A stretch of DNA of 64,000 nucleotides. It comes from Bacillota bacterium. Lineage in GTDB: Bacteria; Bacillota; Clostridia; Acetivibrionales; DSM-1351. Positions within the stretch are counted from its first letter, which is position 1. Every line of letters begins with the position of its first letter. The stretch spans positions 62,001 to 126,000 of the forward strand of contig JAEYHZ010000022.1 of the NCBI GenBank assembly GCA_023409265.1, given 5' to 3'. Position numbers and translations under genes: made by a program. Shown here one piece after another: positions 1-8,144 of this stretch. Under the pieces are notes generated by a model. It was given only the letters and a program-made list of their open reading frames with translations, had not been told where the DNA came from and did no database searches.

Positions 1-582
1 TCAACAAATGCTTCTGACAAAGTAATAGAAGATGGAGCTAAATTTGGTGAAGAAAAGGTTGCAACAATGTTGAAGCCAGCCTGGTCAATCGGTGAAGATA
101 TACCGGTTCAAAAATCACTTAACGGTAAAGTTACTTTAATACCAATGCCAAAAATAAAGAATGAAACAGGATATACAAGTTCTGCAAACAATGGAGGAAG
201 TTCCTTCTTCATACTTGAATCATCTAAAGTAAAGGATGCAGCTTACGAAATAGGAAAATATATTACTACTGAACTGGAATCCCAGAAAATTGCATTATCA
301 AAAGGTTTGATGCCAGGATATCTGCCGTCTGCAGAACTGCCTGAGTTTACAGCAGGTGTGGAATACTTCAGCGGTCAGCCTATATGGAAATTGCTAAGTG
401 ATTCTTCAGCACAAACTCTACCTATTTATGTAAACGAATACTATTCATCTGCCAAGGAAACCTTCAAAAATACCTTGATAGATGCAGTAAAAGCGGGTAC
501 AGACAAGAGTGCAAAAGATTTATTAAAAGAAACAGCCGATGCAATTGCAGCACAATCAGGACTCAAAGTAAAAGCATACTAA
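1..582 (+). CDS. Sugar ABC transporter substrate-binding lipoprotein (C-terminal part)
   Basis: The reading frame is open from base 1 to the TAA at 582, so this is the last 193 residues of a gene that begins outside the window. The piece has the look of the C-terminal lobe of a family 1 extracellular solute-binding protein: a helical segment describing a repeated-unit walk along a sugar ligand, then a lysine/alanine-rich terminal helix. The signal peptide and lipobox are not visible. Two binding-protein-dependent permeases follow immediately, which supports the call. It should capture a sugar or oligosaccharide outside the membrane and hand it to those permeases. The substrate cannot be told from this fragment. 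The downstream operon (GH4, PfkB kinase, GH125) suggests a mannose-containing oligosaccharide, by inference only. Confidence 0.8.
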   Translation, partial: STNASDKVIEDGAKFGEEKVATMLKPAWSIGEDIPVQKSLNGKVTLIPMPKIKNETGYTSSANNGGSSFFILESSKVKDAAYEIGKYITTELESQKIALSKGLMPGYLPSAELPEFTAGVEYFSGQPIWKLLSDSSAQTLPIYVNEYYSSAKETFKNTLIDAVKAGTDKSAKDLLKETADAIAAQSGLKVKAY

Positions 583-628
583 AATAATTTAATTAAAATA
601 GTAACAGAATAGTTATAGTAAATAATAT

Positions 629-650
629 AATGGGAGCTTTGGCTCCCATT
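629..650 (+). other. Intercistronic hairpin between binding protein and permease genes
   Basis: A perfect 9-bp inverted repeat (AATGGGAGC / GCTCCCATT) with a 4-base loop lies 47 bases after the binding-protein stop codon and 32 bases before the permease start. The T-run that follows is weak. Hairpins in this position are known to stabilise or partly terminate transcripts so that the binding protein is made in excess over the permeases. That role is inferred here. Confidence 0.6.
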
Positions 651-681
651 GATTTTAAAGTCCACTAAAGGGGGATGCACT

Positions 682-1557
682 ATGAAAAAGATGAGTTTAA
701 AAATGACTCCCCAAAATGCACCATATTATTTTATGGCACCGGGTATTATATTGTTTGGTGTATTTGGAGCATATCCAATCATCGCCAGCTTCTTATACAG
801 TTTTCAAGAAAAAATCGGCTCTAAAAGTACATCTTTCATTGGAATTGATAATTACATTAAAGCCTTTAAAGACGATGTATTTCTACTAAGTTTAAAAAAT
901 ATTTTTATTATATTTTTAATGCATGCACCTCTTATGATTTTCTTGTCACTGGCTCTGGCGCATATCCTGAATTCTAGAACCACCAAATTTAAAAATGGAT
1001 TCAGGACGGCATTTTTTCTTCCAAACGTAACTAATGCCGTAGCATATACCATGCTGTTCAAGATATTGTTATCAAATGATGGTGTGGTCAATGGAATTCT
1101 TACTAAAATGAATATTTCACCTATTCAATGGCTTTCTGATCAGACCAGTGCAAAGTGGGTTATATCAATTATGATTATCTGGCGTTGGTTAGGCTATAAT
1201 ATGGTTATTTTCCTGGCCGCCATGCAAAGTATAACCGAAGATGTTTATGAGGCGGCCGATATAGATGGTGCAAGTAAGATTCAACAGTTTTTCAAAATTA
1301 CAGTCCCTCTTATGAAAAATCCTATAATTTTTACAATCGTGATGACTGTAAGCGGTACTTTGAATCTCTTTGCAGAAAGTCAGCTGCTTGTACAGGGAGG
1401 TCCGAATTACGGCACAATGACACCAGCTCTGGAGATCTACACCGTAGCATGGAAGCAGTTTAACTTTGGATATGCCTCTGCGTTAAGTTATATTGTATCG
1501 TTGATTACAATAGTAATAGCATTTGTTCAGTTCAATCTGGGAAAGGAGAAAGACTGA
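682..1557 (+). CDS. Sugar ABC transporter permease (UgpA/MalF-type)
   Basis: A 291-residue inner-membrane permease of the binding-protein-dependent carbohydrate class. About six hydrophobic segments are visible, beginning near residue 15. The cytoplasmic EAA loop, which docks on the ATPase, reads EAADIDGASKIQQFFKITVP in the C-terminal third. The start at 682 is chosen because AGGGGG sits just upstream; an in-frame start at 649 lies inside the preceding hairpin. The next permease starts one base after its stop, so the two are translationally coupled and should form a heterodimer. No ATPase is encoded nearby. A shared MsmK/MalK-type ATPase elsewhere is the usual arrangement in such clusters. 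Substrate unknown. Confidence 0.9.
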   Translation: MKKMSLKMTPQNAPYYFMAPGIILFGVFGAYPIIASFLYSFQEKIGSKSTSFIGIDNYIKAFKDDVFLLSLKNIFIIFLMHAPLMIFLSLALAHILNSRTTKFKNGFRTAFFLPNVTNAVAYTMLFKILLSNDGVVNGILTKMNISPIQWLSDQTSAKWVISIMIIWRWLGYNMVIFLAAMQSITEDVYEAADIDGASKIQQFFKITVPLMKNPIIFTIVMTVSGTLNLFAESQLLVQGGPNYGTMTPALEIYTVAWKQFNFGYASALSYIVSLITIVIAFVQFNLGKEKD

Positions 1558-1558
1558 T

Positions 1559-2392
1559 ATGAAAAAGCTGGTTGGCTCACCTTTAAAAGTTATTAAATAT
1601 TTTTTGTTGATATTAGTCTTAATCCTTACTGTATATCCACTGTACTGGATGATATACGGGGGTACAATGGATTCCTCCCAACTGGTAAAATTTCTGTTTA
1701 ATCTGATACCAGGGAATAGCACAGGTGAGAATTTTGAACTCATTAACGCTTCGTTTAATGTTGGGAGAGTATTTTTCAACACATTTTTTGTAGCCATAGT
1801 TGGAACGTTATTATCTCTAAGTGTAAATCTGCTTATGGGATATGCACTTGCAAAATTTGATTTCAAATATAAAAAAGCCTTTTTTAATGTTTTCGTAGTA
1901 ACAATGTTTATGGGTGGTGCTGCGGCAATGATTCCCCAGTTTGAAATAATTATGAAGCTCAACCTGTATAACAGTTTATTTGCCATTATACTGCCCGGAG
2001 TATACTCCACATATACTACGTTTCTGGCAAGGCAGACCCTTATGGATTTCCCCACGGAAATTATTCAGTCGGGGCGTATTGATGGTTGTGGAGAACTTAA
2101 AATATTCCTGTCACTGGTTGTTCCTAATTGCAAAGCAATAATTGCAACCATTTCCATTATCACATTTATGAATTATTGGAATGGATACCTCTGGAATTTG
2201 ATTGTTACAAGCTCTGTTGACAAGTATACCCTTCAGGTAGCACTGGCAGCAATCTATCCCAAGTCAGCAATGTGGACTTATGCACCGGTTAAAATGCTGG
2301 GGGCAACCATATCAATTGTACCGATATTAATTTTATTTATTTCAATGCAGAAATACTTTATTAACTCAATTACAGGAGCAGTTAAAGGATAG
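1559..2392 (+). CDS. Sugar ABC transporter permease (UgpE/MalG-type)
   Basis: A 277-residue permease partner of the preceding gene. It opens with a basic cytoplasmic tail and a first membrane helix at about residues 12-33. About six membrane segments follow, and a MalG-type EAA loop (QSGRIDGCGELKIFLSLVVP) is seen near residue 180. The alanine normally found in the EAA consensus is replaced by serine-glycine, a mild divergence. The ATG at 1559 has AAAGGAG at good spacing; the frame also opens further upstream inside the previous gene, which is unlikely to be used. The C-terminus ends in the GAVKG-type tail common in this family. It is part of the same operon as the binding protein and the GH4/GH125 genes. 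Confidence 0.9.
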   Translation: MKKLVGSPLKVIKYFLLILVLILTVYPLYWMIYGGTMDSSQLVKFLFNLIPGNSTGENFELINASFNVGRVFFNTFFVAIVGTLLSLSVNLLMGYALAKFDFKYKKAFFNVFVVTMFMGGAAAMIPQFEIIMKLNLYNSLFAIILPGVYSTYTTFLARQTLMDFPTEIIQSGRIDGCGELKIFLSLVVPNCKAIIATISIITFMNYWNGYLWNLIVTSSVDKYTLQVALAAIYPKSAMWTYAPVKMLGATISIVPILILFISMQKYFINSITGAVKG

Positions 2393-2400
2393 GTGCGACT

Positions 2401-2802
2401 ATGGTGGACACAGTTATGAAAAAACGTTTTTTCGCAACTTGTTTGGACGCGATACTGGTGGTTGTAGTTTATTTTGCAACGTATAATTCATTAAATATCT
2501 ACGGGTTTGAGTATTCAAAGCTGCTTGCAGTAATCAACTGTTATATTTTAACGGTTACCTTTCCGGTTTTTATTTGGACAGGACAATCTGTGGGCAAAAG
2601 GTTAATGCATATACGTGTTGCTTCTATGTCTGAAAAGCCTGACCATAGGGGTATGCTTCTGGTCAGGGAGCTTTGTAAGGCAATATTATTTACAGATATT
2701 AATTTTTTTACTTTAGTTCTTTTTCTTGGGTTTCCTCTCATTAATCCGAAAAAGCAGGCATTGCATGATTTGATTACCAGAACCATGGTAGTTGAAGTAT
2801 AG
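2401..2802 (+). CDS. RDD-family small membrane protein
   Basis: A 133-residue protein with three hydrophobic segments. It carries the RDD signature (an RxxATCLDA start followed by helices, then GQSVGKRLMHIRV and a terminal PKKQALHDLITRTMVV). RDD proteins are small integral membrane proteins of mostly unknown role, some linked to ion or solute transport. It begins 8 bases after the upstream permease, with AAAGGATAGG as ribosome binding site, and belongs to the operon. A role as an accessory to the transporter is possible but unproven. An alternative start at 2416 would remove five residues. Confidence 0.8.
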   Translation: MVDTVMKKRFFATCLDAILVVVVYFATYNSLNIYGFEYSKLLAVINCYILTVTFPVFIWTGQSVGKRLMHIRVASMSEKPDHRGMLLVRELCKAILFTDINFFTLVLFLGFPLINPKKQALHDLITRTMVVEV

Positions 2803-2871
2803 TACCGTGAATTTTATGGCCATGTGAAAACTGCTTTTGGAACGCTTCAGCAAATAGGGGGAGGACTGCGT

Positions 2872-3795
2872 ATGAACAGAAAGTGTATATTTCCAAAGCA
2901 TAAAAATATCTACAAAGGTAACTTGCACAGCCACACTACAAGGTCGGACGGTGCATATTCCGCAGAGACGGTAATTGAAGGCTATAAAGCAAGAGGTTAC
3001 CAGTTTTTATGCCTTTCGGATCACCATAATTACTATGATAGGTCAGACAGCAACTGTGATAACTTTATTATTTTGCATGGCATGGAGGGTGGAGTTGGCT
3101 ACAGCAGGTTCCATTTACATGCCGTTGCTGATTACTCAATTGAGGTCGAAAAGAGAATAACTGCAGATTCAGAATATCCTATTGACGAGGCTCTGACTGT
3201 TCAGGAAACCATTGATGAATACCAGAAACAAGGAAACCTCTGCATCATTAATCACCCCAGGTGGTCGGGATTGGAATATGATGACCTGATGGGTGCCGAA
3301 GGGTATTTGGGAATTGAGGTTTACAACCACAACTGTGAATGTGAAAGTTTGACAGGAACTGCAACTGATTACCTAGACTATGCTCTTCAGAGGGGAAAAA
3401 GGCTTTATGCCTTTGCATCAGATGATGCCCATGCAGAAGATATGTATAAAAAAATTAGTGAGTTCTTCGGCGGGTGGATATGCGTATCGGCTGATGAACT
3501 AACTCATGTTGGGATTGTGAACAGTATCAGGAACGGTGATTTTTATGCGGCAAATGGACCGGAAATCATCAGGATTGAACAGCTTGGTACTGAAATTTAT
3601 GTTAAAACAAGTCCGGTCCGGTCAATTGCTTTTAACACATTTCCGGAGCATGGATACAATGCATATAGTAAGGACGGAAACCCAATATCGGAGGCAACCT
3701 ACAGGTTACTGGACGGTACTCGGTATGTTAGGATTGAGATCACTGACTTCGCTGGGAAAAAAGCCTGGTCCAATCCGATTTTTTTTGATGAATAA
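2872..3795 (+). CDS. PHP-domain metal-dependent hydrolase (CehA/McbA-like)
   Basis: A 307-residue cytoplasmic protein. The PHP metal-site signatures are clear: NLHSHTTRSDG (His19 and His21), LSDHHN, NHPRW and SDDAH. PHP proteins hydrolyse phosphoester bonds or related bonds with two or three metal ions; CehA/McbA-like members act on varied esters. The C-terminal 90 residues look like a beta-sandwich of the type often attached to secreted PHP proteins, but no signal peptide is present. The start at 2872 follows a strong GGGGGAGG; the in-frame ATG at 2824 has no such site. It sits between a transporter and the GH4/PfkB/GH125 genes, so a sugar phosphoester is a reasonable guess for its substrate. 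This is inference. Confidence 0.8.
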   Translation: MNRKCIFPKHKNIYKGNLHSHTTRSDGAYSAETVIEGYKARGYQFLCLSDHHNYYDRSDSNCDNFIILHGMEGGVGYSRFHLHAVADYSIEVEKRITADSEYPIDEALTVQETIDEYQKQGNLCIINHPRWSGLEYDDLMGAEGYLGIEVYNHNCECESLTGTATDYLDYALQRGKRLYAFASDDAHAEDMYKKISEFFGGWICVSADELTHVGIVNSIRNGDFYAANGPEIIRIEQLGTEIYVKTSPVRSIAFNTFPEHGYNAYSKDGNPISEATYRLLDGTRYVRIEITDFAGKKAWSNPIFFDE

Positions 3796-3813
3796 ACGGA
3801 CGGAGGAATAAAT

Positions 3814-5199
3814 ATGAAACTTGCAGTTATCGGAGGCGGCGGTGTCAGATCACCTTTTCTTGCAAAATCATTAGTAAAAAATGCACATGAAATCGGCATT
3901 GATGAAATAGTATTCATGGATGACAATGCGGAGAAGTTGTCTATCTTTGGGAAGATCAGTCAACAGGTTGCTCGAAAAATAGATTCCAATCTTAAATTCA
4001 GCATAACATTGGATGTGGTTGAAGCAGTAAAGGATGCGGATTTTATTATAACCACAATACGAAGCGGCGGAGATGAGAGCCGTGTGTTTGATGAAAGAAC
4101 TGCTTTGGACCTGGGTGTTCTTGGACAGGAAACAACGGGCGCCGGTGGTTTTGCAATGGCACTGAGATCAGTTCCTGTACTCATTGATTTGTGCCATCAA
4201 ATCAGGAGGTACTCCAAAAAAAGTGTACTGCTTTTTAACTTTACAAATCCCTCGGGCATAGTAACTCAAGCGCTTAGAGATGAGGGCTTTGATTTTGTAT
4301 ACGGTATTTGCGATGCTCCCAGCGGCTTTGAGAAACAGTTGCTCAAACTGCTGGATTGTGAAGAGAAGGATTTTGAGATGACATGTTTCGGATTAAATCA
4401 TTTGTCCTGGTTTAGAAATTTCAAATTGAAGGGCGAAGATGTTTACCAGCGGCTTATGTCTGACAGCCGTATTTACAGCAACTCAGAACTGCGTTATTTT
4501 GACGAGGATATTATAAAGCTTGTAGGGACAAGAGATTTACCCAATGAATACTTGTATTTCTATTATTACAGGGATCAGGCAGTAGGGTCAATTATTAATA
4601 GTGATAAAACCCGGGGAGAGACTATCCTTGAGATTAATCACAGAATGATAGAACGGTTGAAAACAATTGACATTGAAGCTCAGGCCGAGGAGGCCTTCAA
4701 TATATTTATTCAGCACTATTACGAGCGTGAAGATCAATACTTTGCAATTGAGTCAGGTACATTCAGAAAAGCAACAAAAGCTATTCCCACACTTGACGAA
4801 TTTGTACAGGAAGTGGATGATGGTGGATATGCAGGTGTTGCATTAAAATTTATAAAGGCTTATGTCAGCGGAAAGCCTGTTAAAATGGTGCTGTCTGTAC
4901 CAAATAAGGGAGCGATAGCTTTCTTAAATGACAACGATGTGGTAGAAATCTCATGCCACATTGAAAAAGGTAAAGTGACACCTGTGAAAATAAGTGATAT
5001 TGATGAATTGCAGGAAAATTTGATCAAGACCATTAAATATTTTGAGCGTCTCACTGTTCAGGCTATTAAGAACAAGGATAAGAAGATGGCAGTAAAAGCA
5101 CTTATGTTTCATCCTCAAGTCAATTCCTATCCCATTGCCTCAAAACTTTTGGAGTCTTATCTGGAACGCTATAAAGAATATATAGGAGAGTGGCAATAG
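3814..5199 (+). CDS. GH4 family glycosidase (6-phospho-glycosidase / alpha-galactosidase type)
   Basis: A 461-residue NAD- and metal-dependent glycosidase of family GH4. An N-terminal Rossmann fold begins MKLAVIGGGGVRSP. The TTGAGGFAMALRSVP and NFTNPSG motifs are followed by the metal ligands Cys166 (GICDAPSG) and His196 (GLNHLSW). GH4 enzymes cleave by oxidation at C3, elimination and re-addition, and act on alpha- or beta-glycosides, many 6-phosphorylated. The residues after the metal cysteine are DAP, neither the N-N/V-P of typical phospho-beta-glucosidases nor the HSV of alpha-galactosidases, so the substrate is open. The neighbouring importer is an ABC system, not a PTS, so the substrate probably arrives unphosphorylated. 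A clear GGAGG precedes the ATG, and the next gene overlaps its stop by one base. Confidence 0.88.
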   Translation: MKLAVIGGGGVRSPFLAKSLVKNAHEIGIDEIVFMDDNAEKLSIFGKISQQVARKIDSNLKFSITLDVVEAVKDADFIITTIRSGGDESRVFDERTALDLGVLGQETTGAGGFAMALRSVPVLIDLCHQIRRYSKKSVLLFNFTNPSGIVTQALRDEGFDFVYGICDAPSGFEKQLLKLLDCEEKDFEMTCFGLNHLSWFRNFKLKGEDVYQRLMSDSRIYSNSELRYFDEDIIKLVGTRDLPNEYLYFYYYRDQAVGSIINSDKTRGETILEINHRMIERLKTIDIEAQAEEAFNIFIQHYYEREDQYFAIESGTFRKATKAIPTLDEFVQEVDDGGYAGVALKFIKAYVSGKPVKMVLSVPNKGAIAFLNDNDVVEISCHIEKGKVTPVKISDIDELQENLIKTIKYFERLTVQAIKNKDKKMAVKALMFHPQVNSYPIASKLLESYLERYKEYIGEWQ

Positions 5200-6128
5200 T
5201 GGAGAAGCTTACTTTTACAGCACAACTAAGCCTGGACTTCATCTTTGGCGGTGTAAACGCTCTTCCTGAAGTTGGGGAAGAAGTTATGAGCCGGAACTTT
5301 GACCTGCAGCTGGGGGGAGGAACTCTGGTTTATCCTATCGTTCTTTCCAAGCTGGGAGTACCATGCAGGGTTATAGTAAAAAAATCCCGGACACGGCATG
5401 CTGATATAGCATATCAAATGTTGAAGGACTATGGGATTGAAGAGGTTGAGGTTGTAGAAGTTGATGAATATGACCCTGTGATGTCAACGTCAGTCATATC
5501 CATGAAAAATGACAGGAGCTTCATATCAAAAAATGATCCTAGAGCGTTCGAATACTCAGATGATTTTCTTATAGAGCGGTTTAAAACTTCAAAAGTTGTC
5601 TTTGCAATGGAACGAAATCTTGATTTAATTTCCCGGATCAAGGAGAATGGAAGTACAGTGGTCTTTGATGTTGGCTGGTCGGAGGATCTAAGCATTGAAA
5701 AGTTCCGGGGAGTTTTTAAATATGTAGATTACTTCACACCAAATGACAAGGAAGCTATGAAAATGACGGGCACCGCTACTGTGGAGGAAAGCTTGCTTGT
5801 ATTGTCACAACATGTTAAACATGCCGTCATAAGCTGCGGAAAAGAAGGCTGTATGACGCTGGAGGGAAACCGTATTATTCGTGTTGAGGTGCCTGACGGA
5901 ATAAAAGCTGTCGATACTACCGGAGCCGGAGATAATTTTATGGCGGGACTGATCTTCGGAATCCATAGAGGTCTGTCTTTGGTGGATTGCATGAAAATGG
6001 CCAACTGTACAGGAGCGCTGTCAGCCACCGGGTTGGGGTGTTATGGAGCGAAATATACTGCGGAAGATGTTTGGCGGCTTTTTTCTAACTACGGTGCAGA
6101 AAAAATAATATATAAAAGGATAGTATGA
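5199..6128 (+). CDS. PfkB-family carbohydrate kinase
   Basis: A 309-residue ribokinase-like sugar kinase. The N-terminal glycine-rich sugar-binding region (LGGGTLVYPIVLSKLG) and the C-terminal anion-hole motif DTTGAGDNFMAG are both present, with the catalytic base expected at Asp245. The family phosphorylates a sugar or nucleoside hydroxyl with ATP. GTG at 5199 is preferred as start: AGGAGAG lies 8 bases upstream and the codon overlaps the GH4 stop. A GTG at 5190 would place the start on top of that site. The stop overlaps the GH125 ATG (ATGA). The likely job is to phosphorylate the monosaccharide released by the operon's glycosidases; mannose or a rarer sugar fits, but the sequence does not decide. 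Confidence 0.88.
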   Translation: MEKLTFTAQLSLDFIFGGVNALPEVGEEVMSRNFDLQLGGGTLVYPIVLSKLGVPCRVIVKKSRTRHADIAYQMLKDYGIEEVEVVEVDEYDPVMSTSVISMKNDRSFISKNDPRAFEYSDDFLIERFKTSKVVFAMERNLDLISRIKENGSTVVFDVGWSEDLSIEKFRGVFKYVDYFTPNDKEAMKMTGTATVEESLLVLSQHVKHAVISCGKEGCMTLEGNRIIRVEVPDGIKAVDTTGAGDNFMAGLIFGIHRGLSLVDCMKMANCTGALSATGLGCYGAKYTAEDVWRLFSNYGAEKIIYKRIV

Positions 6129-7486
6129 AAATGCAGGAACTTACAGCTGTAATGAAAAAGCATTTGGCATGGATGCAAGGTGTTTATCAAAACGACGAGA
6201 AAATTTATCAACTTTACGAAAACGGTCTCATTAACACTTTTCAGACTACGCTTAATCCAAAAGCCGATGGGCGCACTTTTGTGATTACCGGAGATATTCC
6301 GGCTATGTGGTTAAGGGATTCTGCTGCACAGATGCGCAATCTTTTGATTTTTGCAGGGGAAGATGAAGTAATTCATAGGCAGATTTCAGGGGTTGTCAAA
6401 CAGCAGGTGGAACAGATTTTAACAGATCCTTATGCCAATGCATTTAACGATGGTGCAACAGGGCAACGGTTTATGGATGACCGTACCGATATGAGACCTG
6501 AAGTATGGGAAAGGAAATATGAGGTGGATTCTCTGTGCTATCCGGTTCAGCTGGCATATCTGCTGTGGAAAAGCTCAAATCAAACCGGTCATTTTGATGC
6601 AGCCTTTAAAAAGGCATGCTGCACTATTATTAATGTATTTAAAACCGAACAGATGCACGCCAACAAATCGCCTTACCGCTTTGAACGGGATGAAGACGAA
6701 GAGGACCGTGTTATTTACGAGACTCTCCCCTGTGACGGCATGGGCAATCCGGTTGGTTTCACCGGCATGACCTGGTCGGGTTTCCGTCCAAGTGATGACG
6801 CATGCAGGTATGGCTATCTGATCCCTTCGAATATGTTCGCTGTTGTAATCCTTCGATACATGTCAGAAATAGCAGGAGCGATCTATAATGACAGGGCTCT
6901 GGAGCAAAAGGCAGCTGATCTGGCCAACCAGATAAATGACGGAATTCAAAAGTATGGTATCGTAGAGCATGAGATTTATGGCCTGGTTTATGCCTATGAG
7001 GTTGACGGTCTTGGGAATTACGTTCTTATGGATGATGCAAATGTGCCCAGTTTGTTGGCAATTCCGTATTTTGGGTACACCACTGCTGACGACCCCATTT
7101 ACAGGAATACAAGACAATTGATTTTAAGCAAAACAAACCCCTGGTATTACGAAGGTGAGGTTTTAAAGGGTATTGGAAGCCCTCATACTCCCGAAAATTA
7201 TGTGTGGCCAATTGCGCTTGCCGTTCAGGGAATGACTTCGCTGGAGCCTTCAGAACTTGAAGATATTTATCAAATGTTTAAAGTATGCGACGCCGGAACA
7301 AATTTAATGCACGAGGGCGTTAATGTTGATGATCCGGAAAGCTATACAAGACCCTGGTTCAGCTGGGCCAATGCAATGTTTGCAGAATTTATACTGTCAT
7401 TAAACGGCATAGAGATTCAGGGTTCTCCCTTGCAGATATATCATGATGAAAAACAAGGCAAAAAACCGAGACACCGGGAGATTTAA
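6125..7486 (+). CDS. GH125 exo-alpha-1,6-mannosidase
   Basis: A 453-residue cytosolic enzyme with no signal peptide. It matches the GH125 exo-alpha-1,6-mannosidases, inverting (alpha/alpha)6-barrel enzymes that remove terminal alpha-1,6-mannose. Recognisable blocks are DIPAMWLRDSAAQMRNLL, the EVDSLCYPVQLAYLLWK region, SGFRPSDDACRYG with the candidate catalytic acid at Asp224/Asp225, DDANVPSLLAIPYFGY, and a C-terminal HEG...PWFSWANAMFAEFI block. The length is normal for the family. The ATG overlaps the kinase stop, so it is the last gene of the translationally coupled run that starts with the transporter. Together with the surface GH76 mannanase at 28978 and the GH38 gene at 63699, this points to import and breakdown of alpha-mannan fragments. 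Confidence 0.92.
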   Translation: MKMQELTAVMKKHLAWMQGVYQNDEKIYQLYENGLINTFQTTLNPKADGRTFVITGDIPAMWLRDSAAQMRNLLIFAGEDEVIHRQISGVVKQQVEQILTDPYANAFNDGATGQRFMDDRTDMRPEVWERKYEVDSLCYPVQLAYLLWKSSNQTGHFDAAFKKACCTIINVFKTEQMHANKSPYRFERDEDEEDRVIYETLPCDGMGNPVGFTGMTWSGFRPSDDACRYGYLIPSNMFAVVILRYMSEIAGAIYNDRALEQKAADLANQINDGIQKYGIVEHEIYGLVYAYEVDGLGNYVLMDDANVPSLLAIPYFGYTTADDPIYRNTRQLILSKTNPWYYEGEVLKGIGSPHTPENYVWPIALAVQGMTSLEPSELEDIYQMFKVCDAGTNLMHEGVNVDDPESYTRPWFSWANAMFAEFILSLNGIEIQGSPLQIYHDEKQGKKPRHREI

Positions 7487-7673
7487 CCAGTTAAATTCTA
7501 TTTTATATGAGCTTTTACCCTCTATTGACAATATACAACACGCCTCACGCCGGCTATTTTGTTGCTTTTCTTTGTTGTCGTCCTTGTCTTGCGTCAGCAA
7601 GGCTTTTGCCTTGCAAGCGGCTTCAACGCAGCCGCAGGGCAAATTCACCACTCAAAAACGTATTGTACATTAA

Positions 7674-7784
7674 AGGGCGGCGAAATGGCACCACTGGCTT
7701 AACGAGGTCTACATACAGGGCTTGCGCGACAGCGTAAGGATTCTGGCCTTGTTGAGAGTGTTCGGTATAGATACGGATTTGTAA
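7674..7784 (+). pseudogene. Stop-bounded peptide remnant, probably from a mobile element
   Basis: The frame encodes 36 residues (starting RAAKWHHWLNEVY, ending LRVFGIDTDL) and then TAA. It has no start codon of its own and no ribosome binding site, and a stop lies directly upstream. It is followed 12 bases later by a terminator-like hairpin, as expected for the tail of a gene. I do not recognise the family. Its location beside the relaxase remnant suggests that it is the truncated end of a mobile-element gene. Confidence 0.4.
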
Positions 7785-7796
7785 ACTAAATCACTA

Positions 7797-7832
7797 CGAA
7801 AAGGGCTGTCAGAAATGACGGCTCTTTTTTCG
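7797..7832 (+). terminator. Rho-independent terminator in the mobile-element scar
   Basis: CGAAAAGGGCTGTC pairs (with one or two wobble positions) with GACGGCTCTTTTTTCG across a 6-base loop, and the 3' arm carries six T residues. It follows the stop codon at 7784, as the terminator of the remnant gene. Confidence 0.6.
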
Positions 7833-7966
7833 TTAGGGAACTTGACGCTCGTATCGACCGCCGTAGCTATGAGAAACAGGGAATTGAGAAAGTTCCTGCT
7901 GTCCACATGGGCTTCGCGGCGACCCAGATGGAGAAGCGCGGTATCCGCACCGAGCGCGGGGTATGT
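7832..7966 (+). pseudogene. MobA/MobL-type relaxase remnant
   Basis: Read in the frame that contains 7847-7849, this stretch gives ARIDRRSYEKQGIEKVP, then AVHMGFAATQMEKRGIRTERG. This is the conserved stretch just after the catalytic histidines in MobA/MobL plasmid relaxases, where an IDRRSYE...GIE block is followed by H-G-AA-MEKRGI-T. No start codon or remaining catalytic domain is present, and the frame drifts into non-homologous residues after about 7966. It is a gene fragment from a conjugative or mobilisable element. The match is by recognition of the motif, not by search. Confidence 0.7.
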
Positions 7967-7989
7967 AGTTGTAACCGGCGTTTTTACCA

Positions 7990-8012
7990 CGGGCAGGCTC
8001 ATTGCCTGCCCG
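7990..8012. other. GC-rich hairpin
   Basis: A perfect 9-bp inverted repeat, CGGGCAGGC / GCCTGCCCG, with a 5-base loop and no T-run. It lies between the relaxase remnant and the MerR promoter. It could be a transfer-origin or terminator relic; the sequence does not decide. Confidence 0.45.
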
Positions 8013-8067
8013 TAGTAAATGCACAGCAAAGAATTAACAAAACAGACGTAAATATTTATAAAAACCG

Positions 8068-8098
8068 TTGACTTTGACGCACGGTCAAGTGATAGACT
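8068..8098 (+). promoter_or_regulatory. MerR-type promoter with 19-bp spacer and dyad operator
   Basis: The -35 TTGACT (8068-8073) and -10 TAGACT (8093-8098) are separated by 19 bp instead of the usual 17. The spacer contains the dyad TTGAC-GCACG-GTCAA. Over-long spacers holding a dyad are the hallmark of promoters activated by MerR proteins, which twist the DNA to realign the elements. The MerR gene begins 47 bases downstream, so this is very probably its own regulated promoter. Confidence 0.8.
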
Positions 8099-8144
8099 GT
8101 TAAATATAGTTTGAATGAATTCGGCTTTACGAAGGAGGTTCATA

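Larger units (their letters stand above)
7487..8060. other. Mobile-element scar between the GH125 operon and the MerR locus
   Basis: About 570 bases with no intact gene. The stretch is richer in GC than its neighbours and contains fragments of coding sequence cut by stops. Signals in order are: a GCAAGGC/GCCTTGC hairpin near 7598; a stop-bounded peptide at 7674-7784 (ending RVFGIDTDL); a hairpin with a T-run at 7797-7832; a relaxase remnant at 7832-7966; and a GC-rich hairpin at 7990-8012. This reads as the leftover of an integrated conjugative or mobilisable element. No integrase or attachment site was seen. Confidence 0.55.

Noticed and set aside
1483..2055. 190-residue minus-strand ORF across the permease genes
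   Set aside because: It lies opposite a clear permease gene with a good start and motifs; its own sequence has no recognisable domain or ribosome binding site.
7443..7737. Two 76-residue plus-strand ORFs and an 83-residue minus-strand ORF after GH125
   Set aside because: No ribosome binding site, overlapping frames and low-complexity composition; treated as part of the mobile-element scar.
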